This document shows positions 1-12,540 of a stretch of 64,000 bases of DNA, in pieces. The notes under the pieces were generated by a model. It did not search any database, was not told the DNA's origin, and worked only from the letters and a program-made list of their open reading frames with translations. The position numbers and the translations under genes were made by a program. Source of the DNA: Owenia fusiformis. Lineage: Eukaryota; Annelida; Polychaeta; Sabellida; Oweniidae. The stretch's first letter is position 1; each line of letters starts with the position of its first letter. Location of the stretch: contig CAIIXF020000006.1 of the NCBI GenBank assembly GCA_903813345.2, forward strand, positions 2,232,001 through 2,296,000. The letters are read 5' to 3'.

Positions 1-119
1 ACCCTCTGTCAAAGAACTGTTGTAAAAGCCTGTAATATGGTTTTTGATAAAGGCAAATTGGCGATATAACAATTTATCGTGTGTGTAAAATGAAGCACTC
101 TGAATGGTCAGATTTTGTG

Positions 120-215
120 CTGTACCAATCTGTATTGCTACTGAGATCCCCTCACCTTGCATTTGTACGGGGTTGATCATCTCCGTAGCAATACAGAAAA
201 TATTGGTACGGAGGG
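120..215. repeat. short hairpin repeat (MITE-like)
   Basis: Two arms of about 25 bases (around 120-150 and 185-215) are inverted copies of each other, sharing the core CTGTATTGCTAC / GTAGCAATACAG and an outer GTACCAAT / ATTGGTAC. This looks like a small non-autonomous element. No coding content is seen. The rest of 1-1030 shows no gene I can support. Confidence 0.5.
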
Positions 216-1036
216 AACAATCTCAGAGCAAGTCAGAATATTTCCTAGGGTATCTCCTTAGGTGAAATGTATTGGCCCAAGATCACACTCAACTTCGTCT
301 CATGCTAATACATATTTTTCGAGCACAATATATTCTGTATTGCACTTCAAATCATTCAATAACTTATGGAGTTGATTTAAATTCGAAACTCACGTCACAA
401 TATATAGCTGGTCTTGTAAATCCAAGTTTGAATGGACACTTATTACCAGCTAGCTTGACTGTAAAACATAAAATCATGACGTTTGATGTTTGGTGTCTTG
501 GGGTTTGTGCATGCAATATATATGCTAAATTAAAATGCATGTGTCCTATTCCACTCATCATTGTTAACTTCTCACGTTTCAGTGAACGATAAACTTGTTT
601 ATTACTCAAGTCTTATATATTTTTAAAAATCTCAATTTTAAGATGCTTGTATTATGTTGAAATAATAAACCTCCTGTCATACTCGAATTCACTATTTGGC
701 AGAAATAAAGCATACTAGTAGTTAACATTAAGTAATAAACATCTTATAATTTACATCAGATTTTGAATTAGCAGACAATTCTTTTTCAAAATTGGCAGAT
801 CTAAAGTAAATAAGTACTTGCAGTGTCATAAATCGTCATAGTAAGGCCGTAAAACAACATATTAAATCAAGAAAGTATTTTTGTTAAAATCTTATCAATC
901 TGAATCTTCTAAAATGTTAAATTTTAAGTGGGCTTATACTTTCTGTGGTGTCAGGTTCAAGTTTAAAAGTTCCAACATGTACGTGTTTATACGTGTGTGT
1001 TTGTCATTATGAAATTGTTTTTTTGTAAGTACTCAC

Positions 1037-1132
1037 AACCTACTGGCAGAGGTTCTTCCCAATGGTTCTCTTCATACGTTCCATCATCAAATAACACTCC
1101 TAGGCACACTGTTATATTACCATTTTCAACAA
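1037..1132 (-). CDS. candidate internal exon with a DDGTY motif, related to the secreted gene at 5.7-6.8 kb
   Basis: On the minus strand a TTTATTTAG acceptor precedes 96 open bases and a GTGAGT donor follows. The exon encodes about 31 residues containing VCLGVLFDDGTYEENHW. The DDGTY block with a nearby cysteine resembles LLDDGTYMSEGNC in exon 3 of the gene at 5739-6787, so it may be a further exon of that gene or part of a tandem paralogue. Its acceptor needs a phase-1 upstream exon, whereas exon 3 of the neighbour ends in phase 0, so at least one exon is missing between them if they belong together. The spacing vaguely recalls VWC-type modules, but that is only a guess. Confidence 0.4.
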
Positions 1133-1203
1133 CTAAATAAAATGCCTTCTTTTCTCCCTCACCATTCTGTATTCTCTGTTCAAATATATAAGACAGAATT
1201 TAT

Positions 1204-2730
1204 TTATGTCACTACCACAAGTGGTGACATATTGTCATGGCCTCCAATCCTTCTGTGGACGGTGTTTGGCGTTCAGCGGTTGGTTTCCGGTGGTCGGCGT
1301 CTGTATCAAATGACAGGTTGTGGCAATTGTATGTTAATGCCTTGTTTCATGATGTTATACAGCTATATGTATTGCCAATGTTCAGAATATTTACCCAAAT
1401 TAAGAAAATACAAGAACACAAATGTGTACAAAATGTCCCCACCTATTGGTGATCCCGTCAAATGGTTATCCTAAAAATGAGTAGACAAGATTTTACCGAC
1501 ACAATTTGAGGACGGAAAATCCAAATGGCCACCTTAAAATTTACCCAGAATGCCAAAGAATTGGTCAGTTCTACATTTTCATACTAAGAACCACCCCTGA
1601 AAATTTGAAATTGATCCGTCACACAGTTAACCAGAAAACATGTAAACAAGACTTTACAGACAAGATTTTAGGACAGAAAATCCAAAATGGCTGCCTTGAC
1701 ATTTACCCAGAATGCCAAAAAACTAATCAGAACTAGATTTTCATACTAAAAATCATCCCTGAAAATTTGAAATTGATCAACCAAACGGTTCACCTAAAAA
1801 CATGTAGACAAGTCTTTACGGGCACGATTTTAAGACGGAAAATCCAAAATGGCTGCCTTGACATTTATTCAGAATGCCAAAAAACTAATCAGATCTAGAT
1901 TTTCATACTAAGAATCATCCCTGAAAATTTCAAATTGATCTACCAAACGGTTCACCTGGAAATGCGTAGACAAGACTTTACAGACAAGATTTTACGACGG
2001 AAAATCCAAAATGGCTGCCTTGACATTTACCCAGAATGCCCAAAAACTAATCAGATCTAGATTTTCATACTAAGAATCATCCCTGAAAATTTCAAATTGA
2101 TCTACCAAACGGTTCACCTGGAAATGCGTAGACAAGACTTTACAGACAAGATTTTAGGACGGAAAAATCAAAAATGGCCGACAATAAAAAAGTGATTATG
2201 GATTTTTGCTGATTTCTTTTTGCAAAATTATCACATATAACTACTGTTAACAATAAAATAGGCTTTTACAACAAAGTACACATGAAATTATTTATAAAGC
2301 TACTAAATAGTTTAAGTATGAAAACTGAAAAACACCATTCAATATGATACAAAGTATTATCGTGCGCTAACTTTTCTTTAAACATTCAAAATGGCTGACT
2401 TGACTGAGCTAACAGGTCCAAAACCTAATCAGATCTAGAATGAAGTGATCTGAACAAGATGTTAAAGTTTGAAAAGCAACTGTGAGGCCGTTTTTCTTAA
2501 AGTTTGCAGACAAGGATTTTAGCATTTGACTTCAAAATGGCCGACAGGAAGTAGGTATCGAGTTAATTTTTTTTCATCCACATCTTTATGCACTCATAAG
2601 TTATCCCTGAAAATTTGAAGGTGATATCTGTAACGGTTTTGGAGAAAACTGCCGGACGTACGGACGGACAGACGGACAGACAGACGGACAGACAGACGGA
2701 CAGACAGCATCCATTCTCAATAACTAGGAA
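1204..2730. mobile_element. satellite-core non-autonomous element (pearl / helentron-like)
   Basis: The element starts with a terminal hairpin (TATGTCACTACC ... AGTGGTGACATA, about 1205-1235). It continues with four to five tandem copies of a ~163-bp unit (about 1480-2200) marked by GGAAAATCCAAAATGGCTGCC and ATCAGATCTAGATTTTCATA. After more diverged sequence it ends with a (GACGGACAGACA)n tract at about 2655-2708 and the tail ATCCATTCTCAATAACTAG. A hairpin plus ~160-bp core repeats plus a GACGGACA microsatellite is the architecture described for pearl-type elements of bivalves, thought to be non-autonomous Helitron relatives. Outer limits are approximate. Short ORFs inside it are not genes. 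Confidence 0.65.
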
Positions 2731-2734
2731 CAAT

Positions 2735-5630
2735 TGATGTCGCCAGGCTCAGTCTTAGTAGTAACATTACTGACATCAATTTTTGATGTGTTTACAAGTA
2801 GTATATATGACCCTCTACCAAGCACGTATGTAATATATGATTTCTAAGTTACACATATTTTATTATATGTACTAGAATATGCTTATTCATAATTTACGTG
2901 GCTGTCGCCATATCAAAAATCAGGATTGTATGGTGTCATTGAAGAACTTTTTAAACGTAACATCCCATATAAAGTGTTTTCTTATACACACGATGATCCT
3001 AGCTTCTAGTCAAATGACAGAAACGATCATTTTGACATTTTCACCTTACCAAAAATATTCCCAAGCAAATGTCGCCAGTCTTTTTTTATGTTTACCCCCT
3101 TGTGCTATGAATTATATAAAGATGGTGAAAAAATAATGTATTCAATGTGCTATATATTTTTCTGGATTCACATGTAAATACTTGTTAGAAAGTCGTACAA
3201 GTTGCTGTTGGAAACGTGAAGATTTGGGCATTAAAAAATTATAATCACAGTTTTTCATGAAGTTATAGATAAGAAAATCATTTACGTGATCAATGTTTCC
3301 ACGGTCAATACGTAGTTGAGCATATTCATGTTATATCAACTAATTGTATGGTAGGGGTGTTTCTGATTAATCACTATGTTCAACCAATTTAACTTTGTTT
3401 GAATACAATACAGCAGCGAGAGTGTCGTTTGCATCATTTACAATACCATCATTTTCGATACCTTGTGGTACGAAAATAACTATAACCATACTCCTAGCTC
3501 TGAATAAAGTTTATAACGAGGGAAATTTAAGCTCACATATTGGTTTGAATCTGAATCAAGAAAGTCTACCACTTTTCCGGAGTAAAACCACGCAATTTAA
3601 GGTATGTATTACACCCTATATAGTATCTCTCATCTGAAACGAATTTATGTTGTTAATTTAATGTTAACTATGGCATAAACATTGTTAGAATAAATGTGAA
3701 AATGAACATAAAAACACGTTTCTATCATTGATTTTGTATTGAAGCTCTGGCCCTGTGTTTTATATGATAACTTACGTTACCGATGGTAACGTAGTTGATG
3801 AACTCTGCTGCACACATTTGTTTGCCGTCAAAACTTTACCGGTATATTTATTTATCAACATGTACACTCTGTAGATGGGAGAGACTAGTGCAGAAATTCA
3901 AAAATACTATCATGAGAGGAAAAAACAAAATAGGTGGATCATACATGGCCAAAGAACGTGTTCAATAATTTTATTGTCCCAATAGCTGCAATGTCATCTG
4001 AAAAGATAAAGAGGTCGTTTTAAGAATAAATAAATAGCCTAACAGCAAGAAAAAACTAAAGAAAAATCAGAGAAGATACTATTGGCAGCTAATGACCCCA
4101 GTGATGCCGAAATAATCATTGTGACACAAGCGGCTATGACAGTGTTTCATGATCAAGTAACACATTAAACATGAATTTTGCAAGAGGACAACAAAACGGG
4201 ACTGTGTACCCGACGGTTGTCACAGGCAAAGGGACATAGGCTACCTTGGTCAACGCAAATAAATCGTGTCAAAGCCGAACTGCACACAGGTTTATGGATA
4301 TACAAGAAGATACAACACCTTTCAAGAGTGTTAATGTCAGAGACATGCATACTTGCATACTGACAGTGAAGATATTGGGGTACACGTTGGCGAATATGTC
4401 ACTGCAGTTTATGATAACCGCTGATTTAAATATTTTTTGTAAGTGTAGATACTAATGATAGGGAAATTATTTTATGGACAAGCAAAATGTGTCTTCTTCC
4501 TCTAAAAAGTGACATTATTTGTCTGAAAATCTCCAATACTAATATTTTATCTGAAATGGAGAAGCCAACCCCAAGGCTATTCGAACTGAGTCCTGAGATG
4601 CAAACTTGGTCCAGGATATATATGACAAAGTAAAGGTAATGGAGGAATAAGTTAAGTTTTTAGTAGTTATGTATCGTATGATATCAGGAGACACTTAGCG
4701 TTACTTCTTCTTGACGATACTCACATATTTTATACTTAACAGCATTTAAAATGTGTAAAGAAAGAAAAAGTAACTTTAAGCCTGCATTTTTTCTTTAAAA
4801 CATGTAGCGCATGTTGCACTTAGTTAATTACATATGTGTTGCATACATAGTTGAGGTTGGTGTTATCTTTAATGTAGCTATTTTAGAATTTAGTGACTTT
4901 CACCATCATTTACGTAACATGATTAGGCATTGTGACTATGTCTGTTTCAAGTGTTATTATTGCTTAAACTTCAGTGTAAACATGATATAAGAAACACCAG
5001 TTGATATTTTACAATTATTCATAATGATATAACTGATTCTACGATGTTACTATTTTTGAATCATATACGTTACCAAGGGTGTCATGATATATAAATCTCA
5101 ATTAAATCATGCCTCCTGTGTCAAACACCAAAACGTAGCTATCATTTTATGCTTCATACTATCCATCATCAGAAAAGAAAGCTAAATGTAACGTAGTTAG
5201 ACTGATTTTCTTCAAAATTGAAATGCCGTGTAGCACTTAGGATTTGTTCGTGAAAGGGAATAATAAGTTCATCTGTGATTTCCGTCTTCAATGTGAGTCT
5301 GTTTCAATTATATATCTTCAAAATTTCTGATATATGATTCATTATCAAGGCAAAATATATCCTTATTTTTAGATGCAAAAGTAAATATGAGAATATTGCT
5401 TTGGCTCAAAATACAGATCTCTTGATATGACACCCCACTATAACGTTAATGACAGAGACTTGCATTTTTAAGATAATATCATATGCGCTTCGACATGCAA
5501 ATTTTTCATGAAGGGGTTTGAGATTGATGAAGATATTTGCGGTTTAGCTACTTGACATATATTCAAATAATAAAACATCAAATTGAAACCATTTAAACCA
5601 ACTTCACTTTTGGTCCATTTCACTCATGGA
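2735..5630. other. no supported gene
   Basis: AT-rich sequence with only short ORFs. On the plus strand 3413-3600 is open between a weak acceptor and a GTATGT donor, but it has no recognisable domain and no partner exons, so it is not called. This interval may be an intron of the minus-strand secreted gene. Confidence 0.4.
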
Positions 5631-5635
5631 AATGT

Positions 5636-5730
5636 GCCTAGTTATTGAGAATGGATGACAGACGGACAGACAGACGGACGGACGCGCCTAGGCCGACAAT
5701 ATGGCCCCACACTATGTGGTGGGGACATAA
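5636..5730. repeat. terminus of a satellite-core element
   Basis: CTAGTTATTGAGAATGGATG (the reverse complement of the tail at ~2705-2728) is followed by a GACGGACAGACA tract and by CCCCACACTATGTGGTGGGG, a hairpin like those at 1205-1235 and 43705-43735. It looks like one end of the same element class. It lies within about ten bases of the 5' splice donor of exon 3 of the neighbouring gene. Confidence 0.6.
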
Positions 5731-5738
5731 AAACTTAC

Positions 5739-6787
5739 AGCTTTAGCGGCAGCAGACAGAGTAACCTCGTGAAATACTTCTATTCCCCGGTACTCCAACC
5801 AGACGATTAGAGTACAATCAATAATCTCTATCTTAATGGTGTGGTTCATGGGAGGTTTGGCTTCAGGGCTTTCGTTGGTCACAACTGTACCCTCGAAGTT
5901 AGCATCAACCTTTCCAAAAATTGTACCCGTTTTGCCAAAGTAAATCTTCTGGGTGGCTGGGATTTCAGCAGGTACAGGTTCAAAAGGAAATGGCACTGGA
6001 GGGCATACAAGCTCTCCTCTTCCATCAGCTTCACAGTTGCCTTCACTCATGTATGTGCCATCATCCAGTAATGGGTCAGGTGCCGTGAAGTTCCAATGCG
6101 CACAGGCACATGTGGCTAAGAAGTTTAATTGAACACTTAAATAACCAAGAATGATACTTTTAATGAAGCTCTCAAATCAAATGAAATACTACTATACAAA
6201 CGTGAAATATTTTAATGCAATAAGGCACTCATTTTGAAAGGCTTTATCTTTAAATGTCACATTTCTTAAAGGTTAGTAAATGGACTGTATTAAACATAAT
6301 TTTTATTACTATTTAGATGTTCACAAGCGCAGTATTTCAGGCTGAACGTGCCAGGTTCTGGGCAATATCCATAGTCATGCCATTTTGGTATGTAGTATTT
6401 CCTTGGATTGAATTCATCTTTTACATATAAAGGTCCATAACCCGCAGTGTGGTCATCATATCGAATTCCTTGCAGACAGCATTCGTTCGGTCAGACAGGG
6501 TGAGCTGAAAATGGAACAAATAAAAAACAATTAAGGAATGTATTAAGAAATTGATCAGTCTTTGAAAATAGATATGACATTAACACATTTATTAGATATT
6601 TTCTCGATTCTTGTACACCATGGTCCACTACATGCATAGGTCTATGTGATAATTTTATAGATACATGTAAAACACAAGTTTATAAAGAAATGTCTGGTCA
6701 ATATTGTTTCTTACGTTTCAGCTTGGGATAAAGATCCCCACAATATGCCACGCTGCACAGGCAGAGGAGGGCCACTAATTTGAACAT
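5739..6787 (-). CDS. cysteine-rich secreted protein, partial, with an in-frame TGA (possible pseudogene or null allele)
   Basis: Three exons join with matching phases: 6787-6715 (ATG directly after a GCAG acceptor; signal peptide MFKLVALLCLCSVAYCG), 6504-6310 and 6115-5739, followed by a GTAAG donor, so the gene continues downstream. Exon 2 encodes a tyrosine- and cysteine-rich stretch including NECCLQGIRYDDH and YYIPKWHDYGYCPEP. Exon 3 has ATCACAHWNF/DDGTY and a Pro-rich linker, then a beta-rich region with several N-x-T/S sites, as expected for an extracellular protein. Codon 4 of exon 2 (6493-6491) is TGA in the only frame that fits both splice junctions; a CGA>TGA change would explain it. 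Alternatives are a sequencing error, a slightly different splice site or UGA recoding. The family is not recognised. The ATG immediately after an acceptor implies an untranslated first exon upstream. Confidence 0.6.
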
Positions 6788-6872
6788 CTGCAAAATCAAC
6801 ATTTTTATAAAGCTTGATCAAACTTTAGCAGTACACGTATTTTTATTTTCAGAATGCATGTTATCTATTTAA

Positions 6873-7031
6873 GGAATAAATAATGATAGGCCATTCAATA
6901 TGGTGAAATTCAGCACGAGTTGGACAGAATGTTGTACAAAGCACGAACCGAAGGTGAGTGCATTTGTACTAACATTCTGTCCAACGAGTGCTGAATTTCA
7001 CCATATTGAATGGCCTATCATTATTTATTCC
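6873..7031. mobile_element. hairpin MITE
   Basis: Two ~65-base arms are nearly perfect inverted copies (left from GGAATAAATAATGATAGG, right ending CCTATCATTATTTATTCC), separated by about 30 bases. No coding capacity. The ORF crossing it is a by-product of the palindrome. Confidence 0.75.
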
Positions 7032-7188
7032 GATTCAAACATAAAAATTAGTAAAAGCCGTGTCTGTGGAACGGGCATGAAGGAAGAATACGCATGCTGT
7101 CAAGATTCTGAAGTCGGCCGGAAAAATTTTAGAATTTGTTTGGGCTGTTCTATTTTACTCCCCGTTTTAGATTTTATACGGTGTATAA

Positions 7189-7493
7189 CAAGGAGGATTG
7201 GCTCCCAGAGTGCACCACCGATATTCTGTCCCATATATGGGTATGTCGTAATACAAAATTCGAATTCAAACAGCCGCCATTTTGTTCACTTCAACATTTA
7301 AATCGTGAATTTTGGTCTTATTTCCAAACGAAAAATTCCAAAACTCACAAGAAACGATCGAGATATTGGTTCAAATCTTTTGAACTGTTTATTTTGAATT
7401 TATAGTCGGTTTTAATTTCAGAAAATAACGACATTTCGACGTTTTCATTGTTGGAAAATATCGAGTTTCGATCCTGGGAGCCAATCCTCCTTG
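7189..7493. mobile_element. 305-bp MITE with 9-bp target-site duplication
   Basis: The ends are CAAGGAGGATTGGCTCCCAG and its reverse complement. GGTGTATAA flanks it directly on both sides (7180-7188 and 7494-7502). A 9-bp duplication suggests mobilisation by a Mutator-like transposase, though TIR sequence alone does not prove this. It is not coding. Confidence 0.8.
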
Positions 7494-7515
7494 GGTGTAT
7501 AACTTGAAGTCAGCC

Positions 7516-7703
7516 CAAGGAGGATTGGCTCCCAGAATGCAACACCGATATTCTGCAAAACAATCACCTAGCGATAGCTTTGTTGGAGAGTATCGGGTTA
7601 TTCTCCATGCAGTCGTACAAATTATACAGACACGAATAGAAAATGACGCATGCGTGGAGATTAAAGAATATCGAGTTGGAACCCTGGCTTCCAATCCTCC
7701 TTG
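7516..7703. mobile_element. 188-bp MITE of the same family with 9-bp target-site duplication
   Basis: It has the same termini as the element at 7189-7493 (CAAGGAGGATTGG ... CCAATCCTCCTTG) and is flanked by AAGTCAGCC at 7507-7515 and 7704-7712. Internal sequence is shorter but shares ACCGATATTCTG and GAATATCGAGTT next to the ends. The two insertions lie 22 bases apart, each with its own target duplication, so they are independent events. Confidence 0.8.
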
Positions 7704-7712
7704 AAGTCAGCC

Positions 7713-8055
7713 ATAGTTAAATAGTTACAGTAGTTACGGAGGGAGTAAAAAAGAACAGCTATCCCCGGACAGAGCCCCAGATGTGCAGCTGAGATGTGAC
7801 GTCACTTAAAACAATGCAAATTGCAGATTAAATAGAGCATGGTCGTGCATCTATGGAGAATTAGAGAACGTTCTATATTGGCTATGCTGCATTCTGATTG
7901 GTTGAGAAATTCGAATAGAGCACGGTCATGTTTGAATATGTATGTATGTATGTATGTATATATTTATTGCCCTTTATATAAAGGAGATACATGTATACAA
8001 ATTATGTAAATGTTAAATTGAAAATAATCACTATTTACAAACAAACAATATTGCT
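7713..8055. other. no gene; short microsatellite
   Basis: No supportable exon. A (TATG)n run lies at about 7937-7962. Confidence 0.4.
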
Positions 8056-8165
8056 GTTGTTTTGACTGACGACGACGCCTAGCTACCGCGTAGACGCACG
8101 CCGCCGACCAAGATTGGCCTAGCACCTAATTGTAACGCAATTATAAAAAATGACTATATTTTACA
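8056..8165 (+). repeat. direct repeat flanking the foldback structure (left copy)
   Basis: It contains GACGACGACGCCTAGCTACC followed by GCGTAGACGCACGCCG, GGCCTAG and TAAAAAATGAC. The same blocks recur in the same orientation at about 13817-13905. The two direct copies bracket the long inverted arms. Confidence 0.6.
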
Positions 8166-10055
8166 AACATTCATTTAGTCTAGTAGGAAGGTATGGTCCC
8201 CGTGCACCCGAAAGATGTATTTTTTTAATGTACATTTTTGTAATCCCAAAGGTCCATACTAAAGATTTTTGCATGTTCCCAGAATGAAATATTGTCCCAT
8301 GGTATTCATTGGCGGCCATTTTGTCGGCCATCTTGAATTTTTGAAAAAGTCGATGTTAATTATCTCAAAGTACAATAACTTCCACTGTTTTGAGAATTGA
8401 AAGCTGTAAGTGGTACCAAAATGAAGCTATTATAGTATTCTATATTATCAGATGCAATAATTATGCAAATTGTCTCATTTGCATAAAATGTGACCTCATC
8501 AATCATAATTCTTGCCTCTTCACAACGGTATCGCATTATACCTTTTTGCATGAGTGATCAGTCTTAGTCATTCATGAACATAAATGAATTTAAATATATA
8601 GATACATTCATTTTGAACATATATGCAATTGAAAGTTTTGAAAAAACATTGTCAGACACATGATTATGTTACTGAAAAGGGGCGTGGCACTTCTTGTGAG
8701 AGAATTGATGTTAATCATTTCAAAGTACAATAACTTCCACAGTTTTGAGAGTTGAAAGCTGTTAATGGTACCAAACTGAAGGTATCACAATATCCTACAT
8801 TATAAGATACGATAATTATGTAAATTACCATATTTGCATAAAATATGATATCATCAATCATTATTTTTGCCCTTTTTCAACGGTAATGCATATTGCCTTT
8901 TCCTCTGAGTGACCAGTCTTGGTCTCTCATGAATATGTAAAAGATATTAAATGTATACATTCATTTTGAACATATTTGCAATTGAATTTTTGAACATATT
9001 TGCATTGAAAGTTTCAGAAAAACATTGTCAGAAATTAAGGTATGACCTTTCAAATGATTATTGTTCTGAAAAGGGGCGTGGATCTTGTTGAAAATCTGTA
9101 ATGTTATTATATAGTCAATGTATCATCTGTAAAATGCCCAGGGGTTCACTGAATACACAATTCTGTAGGGGTCCTAGGCAGAGCCCTCAGATATCATTAT
9201 GTTCCCATACCAATCTGTCGAATTTCAATGCGTTCCCATACCAACCAAAATAACGCCCAAAAGCGATACCAAAATATCAAAATATAAGACCAATGCTATA
9301 CCAAATGTCCAAATTTAGGACTAATGCCATTCCAAATATCCCAAAAATATAAGACCAAGAGAATGCAAAATGTCTAAAGCCTCAAGAAGAAGGCAGAACT
9401 TTTAGGAAAATGATCCAAAAACAACCTAAAATTAAGGACATTTGTAAAAACTAGACCAATCCCATACTACAAGTGAGAGGAAACATATTCTCCATAACCA
9501 TTCTTGTACCATGAAGTAGAAAAATGCGACCATTGTCATACCTCAAAAGTCATAGTTTTGGGACATTCTCATTCCAGATCCTAAAATTTGGATCCATTGC
9601 CATACCAAGTGTTAAAAGAGGTACCCCTGTCAAGGTCTATATACAGTGAACCCCCCGGGTGTAAAATATAGCTTTTGACTTTTAGAAAGAAGCCCAGTGA
9701 TGTCCCTTATTCCTAGCTTGTTCAGATATTCTTGTTTGTCTGTTTGGCAGACATTTAAATTTCAGCCAAAGATATTATAATCTGTATCGCTTTTGGACTA
9801 AGTACTATACAGATACGAATGACCACATATCCCCATATCATTTTAGGATAGGCAATGAACTGAAATGGGTAACCACAGTATTTAGTTGTTAAAGCTATAT
9901 AATTAACTCAATATGCATTAAGCCTCTACCTCAGTCCAATGTTTTATCCAAGACATCCGACTGGACTCTCAACTGACCTCTTCCAGAAACTCAGTGCTGA
10001 TGTCAAAACACAGTAGGACCTCATCTTCAATGAGCTCACAGTACCTTCAGAAGAC

Positions 10056-10424
10056 CAGGGTTCTCACCAGGAAATTTTTAGACCCTGATTTTTAGCGGTA
10101 TTGTGACTACTTTTTTCGCAGTATTGCGACTACTTCTCCCCCATGGGAGATCAGAAATATCCTATAAGTATACTTTTCAACATATTTCTTAAGATTATCT
10201 TGCTATGTTAATCTCAATATTTATTTCTAAAAGGTTTCTGACTTCCCATTCCTTGTTTGTATCCAGTTTTATGAATTTTCTCACGAGTTTTACCGCAAAT
10301 AATGTGACAAAAATGTAAGATTAGTCTCCGGAAAAAACACTTTAGACTCCGGAAAAGCTATTAGACTCTGGAGCAAGAGGGTTTTAAGACATCTCCGGAG
10401 TCTAAAAGCCTAGTGAGAACCCTG
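10056..10424. mobile_element. MITE nested in the LINE remnant
   Basis: The ends are CAGGGTTCTCAC and GTGAGAACCCTG, with subterminal TTTTTAGACCC / GGAGTCTAAAAG inverted blocks. GAAGACC flanks both sides when the terminal C/G is counted as target (10050-10056, 10424-10430); otherwise the duplication is 5 bp. hAT-like termini are plausible. Removing it rejoins the flanking sequence, so it inserted into older retrotransposon DNA. Confidence 0.6.
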
Positions 10425-10439
10425 AAGACCAACTAAAAT

Positions 10440-12540
10440 ATATCATCAGCTTAAAAATCCAAGACCTATCAAGACAAGAGGGTGGTATGCAGTTATGCAC
10501 CAAATAGAAGTGGGAGGCAGAGCCCAGCCTCTTCACTATGCTACCTCTTGTCCAAGTTAGAACAATTTCCATCCCAGATGCGAGGACAAGGAGTGGAGGA
10601 ATTATCTAGTAAAAAGATCAGAGAGCTCCAACAGATGCTTCTTAAGAGAGTACTTTGTCTTAGTCATCCAAAGATTCTTCTTACAAAGATTCTTCTTCCA
10701 AAGATAGAAACACTCAGGAAAAGAGACGCATAGGACCAGAAAGAAATTCTTTGAAAATCACTATAGGCTCACATCAAACTTGTTAGGGAACCAAAGAGTG
10801 CCCATATGGCATGTACACAGGATCAAGCAGAAGCAAATACTTTGGCAGCACAGAGTGACCCAGATCGAGAGATGCCATTGGATAATTTTCCAATTGACAT
10901 CCCACCAGATTCATCATCAAAACCGTTTGACTAGTCAAATTTCAAGCTTGAGGAGGTAAGAACAATCATCAGGAAGGCTCAGCCCCAGGTCCAACAGGTG
11001 TGACATACAGGGTGTACAAGAACTGCGGTAAGCTGTTAATACATCTATGGCAATTGCTAACAAGCATCCAGAACAAGAAAAATCTAGCAAGGACTTGGGC
11101 TTCGGCGGAGAGGTGCTTCATTCCAAAGGAGCTAAAATTTGAGGGACTGAACGAGTTCAGGTAGACATCATTATTGGATGCTGAGGGAAAGATCTTCTGG
11201 GCCATTGTGGTCAAGCCTCGCAGTTATTTCCTACTGGCCTGCCAAGCATTCAGAAAAGTGGTATCCCAAGACATCAAAGGTGTATATAGCAGCAATAAGC
11301 CAACTTGTGAAGGAAGCCAAGAAAGAGAATCAGTAGTTTGGCTGGACCTAAGGACTACCTAGTTTCCCTCATTAACTGATATTAGAGGTACAAGTACACT
11401 TGCACATACCAAAACCAACAGAATATATAAGCACAAATGCCAAAGGGAAGGGTGACTAAAAACTTTAAAGAAACTCAACAAGAAAAGCAAACTGTAAGTA
11501 TAAATCTGTCATAAGAAAAGTAGACCCTATATATCCCAAAACCATGATCTAACGTGAAAAGAAACAATGTCTAACATCTCCCTCCCCCCTCCAATCGAGA
11601 ACCAATATAACAATCTAGGACCAGAACACCAAGGGACATTTCATTCATACTGAAGTCGTGTTGAAGAAAAATTGAAAATATTGATAGCCAATACTCATAA
11701 CATCAAAAATAGTTGTAGATACTAGTTCTGTAGTCAATCTGACAATGGAACACACAGACTCCTTGAAGTTGCACAATACATTTGGCAATTATACCACTAA
11801 TTAGCAGAGTTCAGAGAAAGTAATAGTGGCAGACTCCACTGTACCAGTAGTTCTCTTCGTAACATCCATGAACCTACTGCTCAAGGCAGGGATGATGCAG
11901 TGTAAGGTTCCACAAGCAAATGAAGGTGCGAAACACCTACCATACAGAGCTTTCATGGATGACATCACAGTTATGACCAGTTCAGTAGTGGGTACCAGAT
12001 GGGTTCTATTAGCTATGGAAAGAATGGCAAACTGGACTTGCATGAAGTTAAAAAAACAACCAGGTCAAGAAGCATGGTTTTGGTTGATGGCAAGCTTTCT
12101 CCAATGCAGTTCAAAATAAAGGGCAAGCAAATACCAACAGTGCAAGATAAAATAATTAAATGTCTAGAGAAGAAATATGACAAAACCTTGCGTGGTTTGA
12201 ACAATACAGATGAAGTCAAAAGGGACAAGTGGCTTAAAGTCATTGACTCAAGTCATATATCAGTGACCTTTCCAGATTTATGACATTACCTGGGAACCCT
12301 CACTTCTCAGCACTTCTTGAAATGGAATGACCTTTGGTCCATGAACCAAGGGGAGCTCAATTTCTTATTAAGAGCTTTCCCTGACCTGGTCTCAACTCCA
12401 TCAAACCTCAGACTTTGGGGCAAGGAAGAACCGCCAACTGCCCCAAGTACATGGCAACTGAATGACACATACATTAAATCATATACTCAGTATTTGGGTT
12501 ACAGCTCCCACTGATGGACAATACAGATGGCGTCATGATT
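10440..12540 (+). pseudogene. decayed non-LTR retrotransposon reverse transcriptase
   Basis: Reverse-transcriptase pieces occur in shifting plus-strand frames. Around 10970-11170 a block reads APGPTGVTYRVYKNCGKLL, followed by the IPKE and LLDAEGKIFWAIV segments (the fingers region of this RT family). VVWLDLR follows at ~11335. Around 11940-12010 is the catalytic-loop block YRAFMDDITVMTSS, with the acidic pair in the usual F/YxDD position, then a C-terminal segment to ~12280 and a DGQYRWRHD tail near 12510. Stops and frameshifts make it non-functional. Spacing resembles LINE RTs common in aquatic invertebrates and fish. The insertion at 10056-10424 interrupts its 5' region. Confidence 0.7.

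Noticed and set aside
3413-3600. Possible plus-strand exon ending in a GTATGT donor
   Set aside because: No recognisable motif, a weak acceptor and no neighbouring exons; reported only as a note.
7136-7405. Overlapping ORFs around the two CAAGGAGG MITEs
   Set aside because: They cross the element ends and are explained by the mobile elements.
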